Below are positions 43,450 to 54,151 of a stretch of DNA of 64,000 nt, piece by piece (the first letter of the stretch is position 1; the number at the start of each line of letters is the position of its first letter). The stretch covers positions 310,001-374,000 of the forward strand of contig JABMLP010000029.1 in the NCBI GenBank assembly GCA_013176395.1, in the 5' to 3' direction. The translations under genes were made by a program, and so were the position numbers. The DNA comes from Venturia oleaginea (taxonomy: Eukaryota; Ascomycota; Dothideomycetes; Venturiales; Venturiaceae). The notes under the pieces are model-generated. The model searched no databases, was not told the DNA's origin, and saw only the letters and a list, made by a program, of their open reading frames with translations.

Positions 43450-46400
43450 TTATCTCCCCTGCACAGCAGCAAACCTGGCCTCCTCTTCCGCCTCCTGTTT
43501 AAGCCTCAACTCTTCTGCCTCAGCGGCTTTTCTGTCATCTTCCCTCTTCAATTGATCAGGTCGTCTCATCGCAATGTCTTTTGGTCTATAATCTGAGAAT
43601 GCCCATTTGAGAACCTGTTCCACAACCCAACATCCGACGTAGTCAATCAACATGACTGTCGTCAACGTGACCTTAAAATCAGTCGTGAACGGGACAAGCT
43701 TGAGTTTATCGTTCATCTCCGGAATGAACTCGGTCGCGCCACTGAAGGCAACTCCGGCGACGAGAACGAGACCGTAAAACATACCCTTGTTCTCGCGGAT
43801 GCTCTCGCGGAATGGTCGGCCTTGGTAGTTGATGGAGAATGTCGAGATTTGTTGGATCAACTGGAGAAGGTAGATGGCCGAGTTGAGCAATGATGGTTGA
43901 AACTCGCCTTCAAGGTCAACATTCTTATCCTTGGGCTCGGTACGCTGAACATATTGTGAGATGTAGACGAGAGTCACGATGTGAATCGCAAACTGCCCGA
44001 GGACGGAGCCAATGATATAAGGATTGAAGATGTTGTGCTGCGGGCGTTCCTTGGAAAGAGTTTCGACAGACTGTCATAGGTTAGCGTTGTGGCTGGATGG
44101 GGTTGATTTGATGCGGGAATTACCTTTGCGCGGGAGATGGACAAAAAGCAAACACTCATCATCATCCCACTAATTGTCACTTGACCATCTCCAAACTTGA
44201 TGCCATCAAGGTACAAAACACTCAAACTGTATGCGCTGATCAAGCAGTTCAAGGCAAGAATTTTGTACATTTGAATCGTGGCAACAAGGGTGCATCGACC
44301 TTGGCGGATGATGTTGGGAATGGCGACAACATTAGCCAGCTTACTGGTGAATGGTGCCGCAACCGAAGCATCTCCAAGCTTGATCGTTGGTGGTTCGTTC
44401 TCGTCGATTTCCTGTTCCAACAGGGACGTGGACAGCTTGTCTGCCATACTAGCCATGCTCTGCTGAGCCTTCTGCTGCTGTTGCTGCTTTGGAGTGAGTG
44501 CCGCCTTTTCACTCTCCTGCAATGCCTTCGCACCGGGAGTAGTGATTGTCGGAATGACTGCCGACTCGTCGACATCCTCTCCTGCAGCTTTCTTCTTGTC
44601 AATTTCACGTTGCATTGCCGACTCATAGTGAGGGTTGGTAGGGCCAGGTGGATAAAGGTGGGCGATCTGAACCGGAACTGGAGGGGACGGCTGGTTGAAG
44701 CGTTTCATCATGCTGACCTGCTTCTCATAAATCTCCTTCATCTTGGTGTTGCGGAAGTGCTCGCCGATCTTGACGAGGTCTTCCGGGCTACCGTTGAGAA
44801 GAGCGACACCGATGTGAGCCTGCTTGAGAGCACCAACATCGTTTGTGCCATCACCACACATGAGCGTCGTATAACCGGCGTCCTTGAGTCCCACGAGAAT
44901 GTCTTCTTTCTGCTTAGGAGAAACACGAGCGTAGACCCAAGCATATCGAATGATCTGTTTCCAGGCAACCTGGTCCTTCAGTTTTGCAAGGGCGTATCCA
45001 GTGATGCACAGATCATTGTTCTTGATAATTTCAGAGTCAATGGGCTTTGTAGGATCCACGTCGATGTTGATTTTGTCGTCGACACTTCTCCAGTGAAGCT
45101 TCTCGCCGCTTTCGTCGTGTTCCGGCGCGTCGAGGATAAGGACCTGTCGATCTACAATTTCGACTTCGCGAGCAACGTGACAAGCTGTGAGAGGGTTGTC
45201 ACCGGTGATCATGACGACTCGGTGGCTGCTCTCGTTGAGCATGCGAACAGACGTTTTGGCGTCGTCCTTCAATGGGGTTTCAAGGACCAAAAAGCCAGCG
45301 AAGATGAGATCCTTCTCTACTTCCTCACGCTTGAGATCGTTGATACGGTTTTGGCCAAGCTCATTCTCGGTTGTTAGATAGCGGTATCCCAAAGCTAATA
45401 CGCGAGAGCCTTTGCGGGTGAAATGCTTGAAAGTCTCTTCATAGCCAGGTGGTGTGTTTACAAGAAACTTACGAATCGTCTCGGGCGCACCCTTGACAGA
45501 CACAAGGGTGGATTTGGAGCGTTTCTTCGTCGCAGCGTTGGTAGAAATGACTGTGGCGATAGAACTTTGCCTTTTAAGAGCCGATGAAAATTGAAATCGT
45601 CTTCTGATCTGGACCATGTCGGTGTGCGTCGCGAAGCTGGCTCCAGAAGAGGCAGATAATTTGCTGTTCTTCAAGATGTCGTTGCGTTCCAAAGTCCAGC
45701 CAAGGGAGGTGAGGGTAGCCTTTTCCATAGGCTCCCCTACAACCTCGCCATCGTCAAGTTTGACCAGAGCATGAGCGGTGGCCAAGACCAATGTCGTCTC
45801 GGGACCTGCCTGTTTTGGTGGAGTAATTTGGCCATGTGCGCCATCCGCTTCCACGGATTGATCGGCCTTTCCAAGAGTGAGACCAGCAATACCGTTGACA
45901 ACAAGATCTTCACCGGTCAAGGTACCAGTCTTGTCGAAGCAAGCAACATCAACACGTCCTGCGAACGGAATTCTGAAGGGTTCCGTACAGAAGATGGCAT
46001 ATCGGCTCAAGGCAGCCAAACTGGTGTTGACGGCCAAACTCAACTCCATTGGAAGCTCTGGTGGGACCACACTGGTGATGATCAAGATGCAGTCAAGCAG
46101 GAGCTTAGAACGCTTGCGGTCTCTTGCTACACCTTCAGTCCAGACATACCAGGAGGCAGCAATTGCAAAAATCAGGAGGAACAGGATGAAGAGTAATGCT
46201 TCAACATTGTTGGCCGAGACGCGCTCAGTGGAGAAGATCATGGTTCGGACCAAGCTTCCCTGGCTGGTTTCGAATCCAGTCTTGAGAACCACGGCGAGAG
46301 CGCCCTTGTCGGGTGGAGGAGGAACTCCGGACGAGGAAATAGGGACGGCATCAGGGGCGTCTTCCACGGTAATGCCATGACTGACTTGAAGGACCTTGGT

Positions 46401-47435
46401 GCCACCATACAAGAACGAGTTCTTGTCCAATCCATCGGGGTCAATGGGTGAATCTCCTGGTCGCAATTGTACTGAATCCTTGAGAACAGGTGTGCTTTCT
46501 CCTGACAACATAGCCTCATTCACAATGGCAGTGCCTTCAACTAGAAGCATATCACAGGCAACACCGCTGTCTTCCTTTGTACGTCCGACTGAAACCATGT
46601 CTCCTGGGAGGAGTTTGTCACTCTGCGTCTCTTCCCATTTGTTTTCCCTGAAGACCCAGATATCATAAGGCTTGATGCTCATGCCGCGGAATTCGAGTAG
46701 AGTTCGCTGACGCTGCCACACGACGGTGCTTTCAAAGGCAACCAACATGAAGAGAGTGAAAAGCGAGTAGTACCAGTATTCGTCCAACAGCCAAAGTCCA
46801 ACACAGAATATCTGGAAAACGAAGAAAGGAGCGACCGCATGTTCCTGGAACAGCTCGGTAAAGGTCGGAACTGGAATATCGAAGTTGTTATCTCCATAAT
46901 GTTGCTGTAACATTCGAATACCGGCTGCCTTTGTGAGACCTCTGGACTTTTGGAAGACAGAAAGCTCTGGTTTTGGTTCCTGGTCGATAGCGTATGCCAG
47001 AGGCGCGAATGATCCCTTCTCTTCATCAAACAAGAAGCGGCGCTTTTGGAACAAGAACGAAATGTTGCGCTTTCCATTGATAGTTTCGCGAACAAGAGGC
47101 ACGATTTCGGCGGACCCAGCATTCTCAACAGGTACAAGCTTGATCAGAGTCGCGCTCGACACGTTGTTGGCTTTTGTTGCAGTGAACAGGGCGCGGGTAT
47201 TGACATTCCATTTTGTGGTGAGCCAGATTAAAGCCTGGACGGAGAAGATGGCGGTTGTCCATACGAAAGTCCATTCCTGACCGTTGATGTGCTTCTCGTA
47301 TCGTTCGGGGGAGAGGTAGAAGGCGAGGAAGATTGGCCAGGCAATTAGAAAGGGCCAGACGTATGTATGGAGGCTGAGAGGGAGAGGGTTGTGCAGCGAC
47401 GCCGACTTAATCTGGGGATTGTCGACGAGCGGCAT
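43450..47435 (-). CDS. spf1: P5A-type P-ATPase Spf1 (ER transmembrane-helix dislocase)
   Basis: Exon 1 47435-44124, intron 44123-44071 (53 nt, GTAATT...GACAG), exon 2 44070-43450; 1310 residues, slightly longer than yeast Spf1. Features: N-terminal membrane helices (VWPFLIAWPIFLAFYLSPE), actuator loop LSGESTPVL near residue 310, the P5 signature PPELPMELS just before the phosphorylation site FDKTGTLTGED near residue 498, nucleotide-binding KGAPETIR, and hinge MCGDGTNDVGALKQAHIGVA near 858. A fungal insertion with poly-Gln follows, then C-terminal TM helices and a charged tail rich in E/A/R. Known family role: removes mistargeted tail-anchored and other hydrophobic segments from the ER membrane, with effects on manganese, glycosylation and sterol homeostasis. 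Divergent from GlnRS. Confidence 0.96.
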
Positions 47436-47899
47436 GATTGGAGATGGATTGTGAATGTGATGGGAAGGGAGTTCTTGTTATGTATACATTCATTGTAGGA
47501 TGGCGTAGGCGAATAGGCCCGCTTGGCATGAAGTTACGACACAGTTGCTTTTTTGGGAACACGACTAGTATCTTCTGTTTGCGGTCACTGCATAACATTG
47601 CTATATACACATTGTGAGAGTACTCCGTAAGATTATCGTATTATCCCGAATTAAGTGTGTTGATTTTGCTGCCATGTCGCCTGAGGGGCAATCGATTGAG
47701 CATAGTGGAAAGCAGGGTCCAGCTTCGGATTTCTGAGTCAACAAAGGACATCAACACTAACAGCTACACATTCCTCACTTGACATTTAAAAACACAGACA
47801 ATCCACAATAACCGAAACCTAGTGCTCTTAATTATTCCTCCCCCATTTCGAGTTTCAATCACAAGAACGCGCCCATCAACACCAAGTACTCACAACACC
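47436..47899. promoter_or_regulatory. Shared divergent promoter region of spf1 and GlnRS
   Basis: 464 bp between the two start codons. The GlnRS side ends in a CA-rich leader (CACCAAGTACTCACAACACC before ATG). I could not identify a specific factor site with confidence. Confidence 0.5.
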
Positions 47900-49930
47900 A
47901 TGGCGGACGCTGTGATAGATCCGCCAAAGGGAGGTGCTGAGGTCCCAGCAGAAGGAGAGGCCCCCAAGATGTCCAAACGAGCCCTCGAGAAGGAAAAGAA
48001 GAAGGCGGAGAAAGCTGCGAAGAAGGCAGAGCACAAGATAGAGCTCACCTCAAGACCAAAGCCTGCTTCAGCTCCAACAACAACAACCCAAACTCCCGCT
48101 TCTGCAGCGCCGGCAAACCCCTTCATTCAAGGCTGGCTGAAAGCAGTCCGTGAGGAGAAGCCAGGAACCGTGCGCACACGATTCCCTCCCGAACCAAACG
48201 GATACCTGCATATCGGACACGCCAAAGCTATTGCGACCAACTTTGGCTTTGCGAAGCAGTACGATGGAATCTGCTTCCTGCGATATGATGACACGAATCC
48301 GGCGAAAGAAGAGGACATATACTTTCGAAAGATCAAGGAAATGGTTGAATGGCTGGGATTCGAGCCATACAAAATCACGCATAGCAGTGACTACTTCGAC
48401 GAATTATACGAGCATGCCATAAAACTGATTGAGATTGACAAGGCATATGTCTGCTATTGCTCGAGTAAGTTACCGAGGTCTCAGGCACGAGCTCATGCTA
48501 ACTATAGTTCAGAGGCAGAAGTCAACCTCCAACGTGGAGGCCCAGACAACCGCGGCCAACGCTTCGCATGCGCCCATCGTGACCGGCCGACAAAAGAGTC
48601 CCTCGAAGAATTCAAAGCCATGGGCGAAGGAAAATACAAGCCAGGAGAGGCAGTGCTTCGCATGAAACAAAGCTTGACGGACCCAAATGAAGGAAATCCT
48701 CAGATGTGGGACCTCGCGGCATATCGAATCGTGGAAAACTCCCACCATCCTCGAACTGGTGACAAGTGGAAGATCTATCCGACCTACGACTTCGCACACT
48801 GCCTTTGCGATTATTACGAAGGCATTACTCACTCTCTATGCACCACAGAATTCTTCCAGTCGCGAATTTCATATGACTGGCTGCTTGAAGTGTTAGACTT
48901 GAAGACGCCTAAGTCAGAAGAAAAAGGCCCAATGCAACGAGAGTATGGCCGTCTCAACGTTGAGGGCACTATCTTGTCAAAACGTCGAATTGCAGCTCTT
49001 GTGAATGGTGCGACATTCGAGATTAAGAACGACGACAGCACCACGACAACGAAGACAGTGCCACCAGCTGTCCGTGGCTGGGACGATCCGCGGTTGTACA
49101 CGCTCATTGCGATCCGCCGACGTGGCGTACCAGGCCAGGCTGTTCTCAACTTCGTCTCGGAGCTTGGTGTTACAACCACCAATTCAAATATCATGACATA
49201 CAGATTCGAGTCCAGCATACGAAAATACCTGGAACGCACAGTATCACGATTGATGCTAGTGCTGGATCCTATCAAGGTTATCATTCAGGACCTACCAGAT
49301 GGTTTCAAGGAAGATCTAAACGTCCCATTTGACCCCAAGGATGCGTCAAGGGGATCTCGTCTCGTCCAGCTCACGAAGGAAATTTCCATCGACCGTAGCG
49401 ACTTCCGCGAAGAGGATAGTGCCGGTTTTTTTCGTGCTGCACCTGGCAAGGTCGTTGGTCTCCTTAATGCACCCTTTTCCATTAAAATTACATCATTCTC
49501 TAAGGACTCAAAAGGCAAAGTCACAGAGATAAAGGCCACTAAAGTCGAGGGCGAGAAACCAAAGGCCTACATTCACTGGGTCGGCGCTTCCGCAATCAAG
49601 GTCACCGCACACCAATATAACAACCTCTTCCTGTGCGAAGAGCCCAATGGATTGGACTGGAAGACTGGCCAGGGCAAAGACTTCTATGCTGATCACTTGA
49701 ATCCTGAGAGCGAGGTCGTTCTTCCAGATGCCTTGATTGAATCCGGATTCAACGAGTTGAAGAAGGGAGGTAGTGTTGCGCCGGACTCGGGCGCGAGTGA
49801 TAATTTGGTCCGATTCCAGGCTGTGAGGACTGCTTACTTCTGCGTCGACCCAGAGAGCACGGATGATAAGCTTGTGCTCAATCAAATTGTCAGTCTGAAG
49901 GAGGATGCTGGTAAGGGAAAGGGGAAGTGA
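47900..49930 (+). CDS. gln4: Cytosolic glutaminyl-tRNA synthetase
   Basis: Class I aminoacyl-tRNA synthetase charging tRNA-Gln. I start at 47900 (ACCATGG context, MADAVIDPPKGG); the in-frame ATG at 47822 lies in the leader. The Lys/Ala-rich N terminus (KRALEKEKKKAEKAAKKAEH) is a typical eukaryotic tRNA-binding appendage. The catalytic domain begins RTRFPPEPNGYLHIGHAKA with the HIGH box near residue 102; FLRYDDTNPAKEE is also diagnostic, and the KMSKS equivalent is ILSKRR near residue 343. The C-terminal anticodon-binding barrels end in FQAVRTAYFCVDPEST. An intron of 48 nt at 48465-48512 (GTAAGT...GCTAAC...TTCAG) is a multiple of three with no stop, so splicing gives about 660 residues and retention would add 16. 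Confidence 0.95.
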   Translation: MADAVIDPPKGGAEVPAEGEAPKMSKRALEKEKKKAEKAAKKAEHKIELTSRPKPASAPTTTTQTPASAAPANPFIQGWLKAVREEKPGTVRTRFPPEPNGYLHIGHAKAIATNFGFAKQYDGICFLRYDDTNPAKEEDIYFRKIKEMVEWLGFEPYKITHSSDYFDELYEHAIKLIEIDKAYVCYCSSKLPRSQARAHANYSSEAEVNLQRGGPDNRGQRFACAHRDRPTKESLEEFKAMGEGKYKPGEAVLRMKQSLTDPNEGNPQMWDLAAYRIVENSHHPRTGDKWKIYPTYDFAHCLCDYYEGITHSLCTTEFFQSRISYDWLLEVLDLKTPKSEEKGPMQREYGRLNVEGTILSKRRIAALVNGATFEIKNDDSTTTTKTVPPAVRGWDDPRLYTLIAIRRRGVPGQAVLNFVSELGVTTTNSNIMTYRFESSIRKYLERTVSRLMLVLDPIKVIIQDLPDGFKEDLNVPFDPKDASRGSRLVQLTKEISIDRSDFREEDSAGFFRAAPGKVVGLLNAPFSIKITSFSKDSKGKVTEIKATKVEGEKPKAYIHWVGASAIKVTAHQYNNLFLCEEPNGLDWKTGQGKDFYADHLNPESEVVLPDALIESGFNELKKGGSVAPDSGASDNLVRFQAVRTAYFCVDPESTDDKLVLNQIVSLKEDAGKGKGK

Positions 49931-50911
49931 GTCAACGTGTATGGTTATTCTGTGATGAACGTTCGAGCAGGAGCGATGAAATGTTTAGAAGACGGCACGA
50001 AGCACAATGAGGAGACGGGATGGAGTAATTACGATAACTGTCACGGACCTTTTTTTTTCACTAGCCGAGATGTAGAGCGTTGTGTAGCAGTTTTGGACGG
50101 TCATGACATTCGGGGTTTGTTGGACGATGACAGGAACCATAGATACCATAGACCAAGCACAAATCAGGGAGACACGATCCAAACCCCTCGCTGCAACATC
50201 CATTTCCATGAGCCGCTACGTACCACACGACGCGATGCCCTTATTAAGGTCAGGGATATTCAGGAACGATTGTCTGCAATCAACTGTAAGCCTGATTCAT
50301 CCTCGAGTTTGTCTCCAACCCTTCCACATCAAAAAATGCATTCAAATGTCAACAACGAACTATTTTCCCACGAGTTTTGATGGAGTGATTTTGTTTAGAT
50401 TCTTTCGCTCCAAAGGGAGTTCTCGTTCTACTGGAGTACTTTGGAATTCAAAGATCTCGTCCGTATCGTTGAACCTACTTCTATTCTGCTCCAGCTGGCT
50501 TTCGACCACCTCCATCACTGATTCACGTGGGAAATTTGGAATTGGATCATTGGAGCATTGGATTTCAGATATGTTTCATCGGGGGAACTGCCTGGGATTG
50601 TGAGGATCGACGGGGTTCTCTGGGGGGAGGGGGGGGGGTTGATCATCGTGGTTGGGACCCTGGCCCTGGCCCTGGCCCTGGGTTCGGTTCTTACTATAAG
50701 GGTGTGGGGGTGTTCCATTGGGATCACGATAACGGGGTTTAGGACAACGGAGTTCAGGATACCGGGGTTTGATGGGCTTCAACCAGAGCATACCAGTCGG
50801 CTTCAACCAAACCAAACCAGCCGCCGCCGCTGCGGATACGAACACGATCACGATCACGATCACGACAGCGGAGCTTGACGGGCTGTAACCAAAGTATACC
50901 AACCGCTCGAT
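49931..50911. other. Intergenic with simple repeats
   Basis: No supported gene. It contains a G tract near 50623-50638, a CCCTGG hexamer repeat near 50660-50682, and a CACGAT hexamer repeat near 50842-50868 shortly before the PaxU-like start. Overlapping frames on both strands are products of these repeats. Confidence 0.5.
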
Positions 50912-51793
50912 ATGGGAGACAATACCACTGCCATTTCAGCCGCCAGCCAATCCACCACCCAATCTCCCTTCCCAAACTTCACTCAGCTCGCGCCGTCAAC
51001 ATGGTACTACCAACCCCCAGCATCCGAAACAAACTCTAAATCACCACACCAACAACAACCCGGTCTAGCAATCCTCTCAACCTGGATGGGTGCCGCCCCA
51101 AAACACATCCTAAAATACACATCAGCGTACCAAACCATCTACCCGCACACCTCCCTCCTCCTCCTCACAAATGGAGTCCGAGATATCATGTTCCGCCCAA
51201 CTTCTTGCTACGACAAGCATTTGCGAGCAGCGATTTCGGTGATTCGATTAACGCGTGAACGAGATCCACGGGCGAGGATTGTGTTGCATCTTTTTAGTAA
51301 TGGAGGTGCGTTTATGAGTTGTCAGATGGCGAGGTTGTATCGGTTGGTTTATTTGCAGGCTTTACCGTTGAACGGGACGATTTTGGATTCGGCGCCCGGT
51401 CGCGCGACTTATCAGCGTTCTATTGCTGCTATGTCTGTTGGTCTGCCTACATTCCTTCCCTTAAGGCTATTGGGCATGTTGGTTTTACATGTAGCTTGTG
51501 TTTTCATGTGGGTGCAGCGGTATCTTTTGAGGAGGGAAAATGTTATTACGAGGGTTAGGAGGGAGTTGAATGATTTGCTTTTGTTTCCTAGGGAGGCGGG
51601 GAGGGTTTATGTTTATTCTTTGAAGGATGAGATGGTTGATTGGGAGACTGTTGAGGAGCATGCTGGGGAGGCGGAGGGGAGTGGGGTGCGAGTTGAGCGG
51701 GAGAGGTTTGAGGATAGTAGGCATGTTGGGCATATGATGGTGGATTTCGATCGGTATTGGAGTGCTGTTGGGAGGATTGTTGATGGGTCGTGA
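50912..51793 (+). CDS. PaxU/TMEM53-type (DUF829) alpha/beta-hydrolase-like protein
   Basis: 293 residues, no intron. After a Ser/Gln-rich start come GLAILSTWMGAAPKHILKYT and YPHTSLLLLTNGVRDIMF (the DUF829 opening, in which the first strand is followed by W-M-G-A), then the nucleophile-elbow region IVLHLFSNGGAFMSCQMARL and, at the end, ERFEDSRHVGHMMVDFDRYW with the H of the expected triad. The D is likely in VYSLKDEMVDWETVEEH. The elbow is S-N-G-G with no leading G, as usual for this family. PaxU is encoded in the paxilline cluster of Penicillium, but most members are stand-alone and uncharacterised. A TM-like segment LLGMLVLHVACVFMWV lies in the cap. Confidence 0.85.
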   Translation: MGDNTTAISAASQSTTQSPFPNFTQLAPSTWYYQPPASETNSKSPHQQQPGLAILSTWMGAAPKHILKYTSAYQTIYPHTSLLLLTNGVRDIMFRPTSCYDKHLRAAISVIRLTRERDPRARIVLHLFSNGGAFMSCQMARLYRLVYLQALPLNGTILDSAPGRATYQRSIAAMSVGLPTFLPLRLLGMLVLHVACVFMWVQRYLLRRENVITRVRRELNDLLLFPREAGRVYVYSLKDEMVDWETVEEHAGEAEGSGVRVERERFEDSRHVGHMMVDFDRYWSAVGRIVDGS

Positions 51794-51986
51794 TATCGGC
51801 ACATGGAAGGTGGCACTGTGAGTTTGTCTTAAGAGGTCTTATATTATTCATAGCTGAGCTATTTTTTTTTTCTCTCTAAGCTAGACTATACTTACACGAT
51901 ATAGTTCACAACTACAACGCATCTCTCAGTCAACAGAATCGACATGAAATCGATAAGCGAGAACGGGGACGTGATATATCCAAGCC

Positions 51987-52126
51987 AAGCTCCCAACCCA
52001 AATACTTTCCTAGATCAAAAAGCCCCCTCCCCGCTCTTTTTCATACCGAAGATTTCCAAATCTACACCTTCGCTATTAAAAAGAGCGGGGGCTTTTGATC
52101 CAGAAAAATATTTGGGTCGAGAGCTT
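51987..52126. repeat. Inverted repeat, about 60-nt arms
   Basis: Left arm 51987-52049 (AAGCTCCCAACCCAAATA, AGATCAAAAAGCCCCC, GCTCTTTTT) and right arm about 52069-52126 (AAAAAGAGCGGGGGC, TTTTGATCCAGAAAAATA, TTTGGGTCGAGAGCTT) pair as an imperfect hairpin with a loop of about 20 nt. A 120-codon frame (51944-52306) reads across it and is probably fortuitous. Likely a MITE or a transposon end beside the pogo element. Confidence 0.7.
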
Positions 52127-52317
52127 ACTTTTAATAATATTATATCCATCCTTATTCTCGCTTATAGACTTTATGACCTCCTAGTACATACGCTTACGCG
52201 AAAAGTCGCGTTATATCCATACGCCAAGAAACAAGATAACGCTAATAACATTCTATCTAAGAAGTTTTTTATATATAGTTCCTACACCGTTAATCGATCG
52301 ATATAGGACTAAGAGTA

Positions 52318-54149
52318 ACGTGTTCCACCACCGAGCTGGTCAGTTTCTGCCAAGACGACCAACTCCCTCATTAACACAATATGTCTCAACAACAAAATGC
52401 GCAATTATCTAACAGAGAAGGCGGAATTCAGCTTGCCCTTTCTGCCTATAACACCCACTAATTCTGAAGCCTCCGGCGCGCTGCTGAAGCGTTTGATGTA
52501 CCTCCTTCAACAATGACTAGCCGATACAACGGAATCACGTATCGCCTAGATACTCGCAACGCCCAACACAAGCTCACTACGACTGAAGAGCAGACAATTT
52601 TCCAATACATCCTCGACCTCGATTCGCGAGGATTCGCGCCCCGGCTGTGTGAGGTGGCAGATATGGCGGATAAACTACTAGGTGTACGCGGTGGAGAGCC
52701 AGTAGGGAAAAACTGGGCTGAGAGGTTTATAACGCGCTCAGATGAGCTCAAGATGGCCTTCAATCGAGCCAAGGATAGGCAGAGGATACTACAGGAAGAT
52801 CCAGAGATTATTGGCGCGTGGTTCAAGCTCGTTGCAGACACCAAGGCAAAGTACGGCATCCACGACGAGGATACGCACAACTTTGACGAGATTGGCTTCC
52901 AGATGGGCGCTATTGGGTCAATGAAGGTCGTCACAGCTTCTGAAAGACGTAAACGGCCTAATTTGATCCAGCCAGGCGATCGCGAGTGGGTTACAGTTAT
53001 CCAGAGCATCTGCGCCGCTGGGTATGCGACCCCGCCATTCATTATCTACAAAGGACGCGTTCACATCTCTGCGTGGTATGAGGAGGCAGATATACCACGG
53101 AATTGGAAGCTCTCGGTCTCTGAGAACGGCTGGACAAACAACGCGCTTGGTCTTGAGTGGTTGAAGCACTTTGACGCGTATACAAAGGCGCGTCAAGTGG
53201 GGGGGTATAGGCTGCTCATCTTGGACGGCCATGAGAGCCATCTCAACCAGGATTTCAAGGACTACTGCCTCGAACATAAGATCATAACGCTCTGTATGCC
53301 ACCTCATTCATCGCATATCCTCCAGCCGCTTGATGTGGTCTGCTTCTCGCAGTTGAAGTGCAAGTACTCTCAACGAGTTCGAGACTTGGCACGCCGACGC
53401 GTCTACCATATCAGCAAAGAAGGCTTCCTCCCAGCCTTCAAAGACGCGTTTTTCGACGTGTTTACAGAAGAGAACTGTCGAAAGGCTTTTGAGATGGTAG
53501 GGCTAGTCCCTATCAACGCGGAGGTGGTATTGGATCGCCTTGAAGTACGGCTACGTACCCCACCAGCACCCCCACCGCAGGAGACGCCGTGGCAGTCGAA
53601 GACTTCAAGCAATACTCTTGAATTTGGATCCCAATCCAAGCTCGTAAGCGAGTCCTTTACTCGGTCACCAGTTACTGCGCAGGCAGGCTTTTCCCAGCTT
53701 GTCAAGGGCGCTGAATTGATGCTACACCAAAACACTCTACTTGTTGCGCGCAACCGCGAGCTTGAAGAGCAATTGGCAGTAATGACAAAGCGAAAACCGC
53801 GCAAAAGGAAGTGGATCCAGTAAGGTGGTACTATAGAGTATGGGACTGTAGCAGCGCAGGTTGCTGCCGAGGCGTCTGTCGCGCCTCAGGGATCAAAGAA
53901 GGCTCGTGGTAGTGGTGGTCAAGAAATAGCCCGACCAACTCAATGGCGCTGTAGGAACTGCGGCGCAACTGGGCATAATGCGCGAACTTGTAAAAAAGAT
54001 ATCGAGATATCATCTGAATCAGATAGCAGCACGACGGACTTAGAATCTATTATTAATAGCGATTAAATTGAAGAGTCGTAACATGAGTTGGTCGTGCCAA
54101 GCCTTTTTGACCAGCTCGGTGGGTTGACCAGCTCGGTGGTGGAACACGT
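52318..54149 (+). mobile_element. Complete pogo/Fot1-type DNA transposon with TA target duplication
   Basis: 1832 bp. Perfect 26-bp terminal inverted repeats start ACGTGTTCCACCACCGAGCT (52318) and end with the complement (54149). TA dinucleotides at 52316-52317 and 54150-54151 are the target-site duplication typical of Tc1/mariner/pogo elements. A subterminal copy of the inner TIR motif GACCAGCTCGGTGG occurs just inside the right end. The perfect TIRs mean a fairly recent insertion, although its transposase reading frame is broken. Confidence 0.95.
52381..54066 (+). pseudogene. Pogo/Fot1 transposase, inactivated by three stop codons
   Basis: A single frame of 562 codons runs from ATG 52381 (MSQQQNAQLSNREGGIQLAL) to TAA 54064-54066. 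It is interrupted by TAA 52459-52461, TGA 52465-52467 and TAA 53821-53823, each one C-to-T step from CAA or CGA. The longest open piece from an internal ATG is 52513-53823 (436 residues). Domains: N-terminal psq-type helix-turn-helix around the first two stops, CENP-B-like HTH (LDLDSRGFAPRLCEVADMAD), DDE endonuclease with HNFDEIGFQMG, YRLLILDGHESH and SHILQPLDVVCF, a coiled-coil-like Arg/Glu segment, and beyond the last stop a CCHC knuckle CRNCGATGHNARTC. Catalytic residues are intact, but both DNA-binding start and zinc knuckle are separated by stops. Confidence 0.9.
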
Positions 54150-54151
54150 TA

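Noticed and set aside
44181..45377. 398-codon open frame (+) inside spf1
   Set aside because: Antisense shadow of a clear P5A-ATPase coding region.
50912..51793. PaxU-like gene as part of an indole-diterpene cluster
   Set aside because: No prenyltransferase, terpene cyclase or P450 nearby; its neighbours are GlnRS and a transposon.
51944..52306. 120-codon open frame (+) left of the pogo element
   Set aside because: Reads straight across an inverted repeat; no domain. Better explained as a repeat than a gene.
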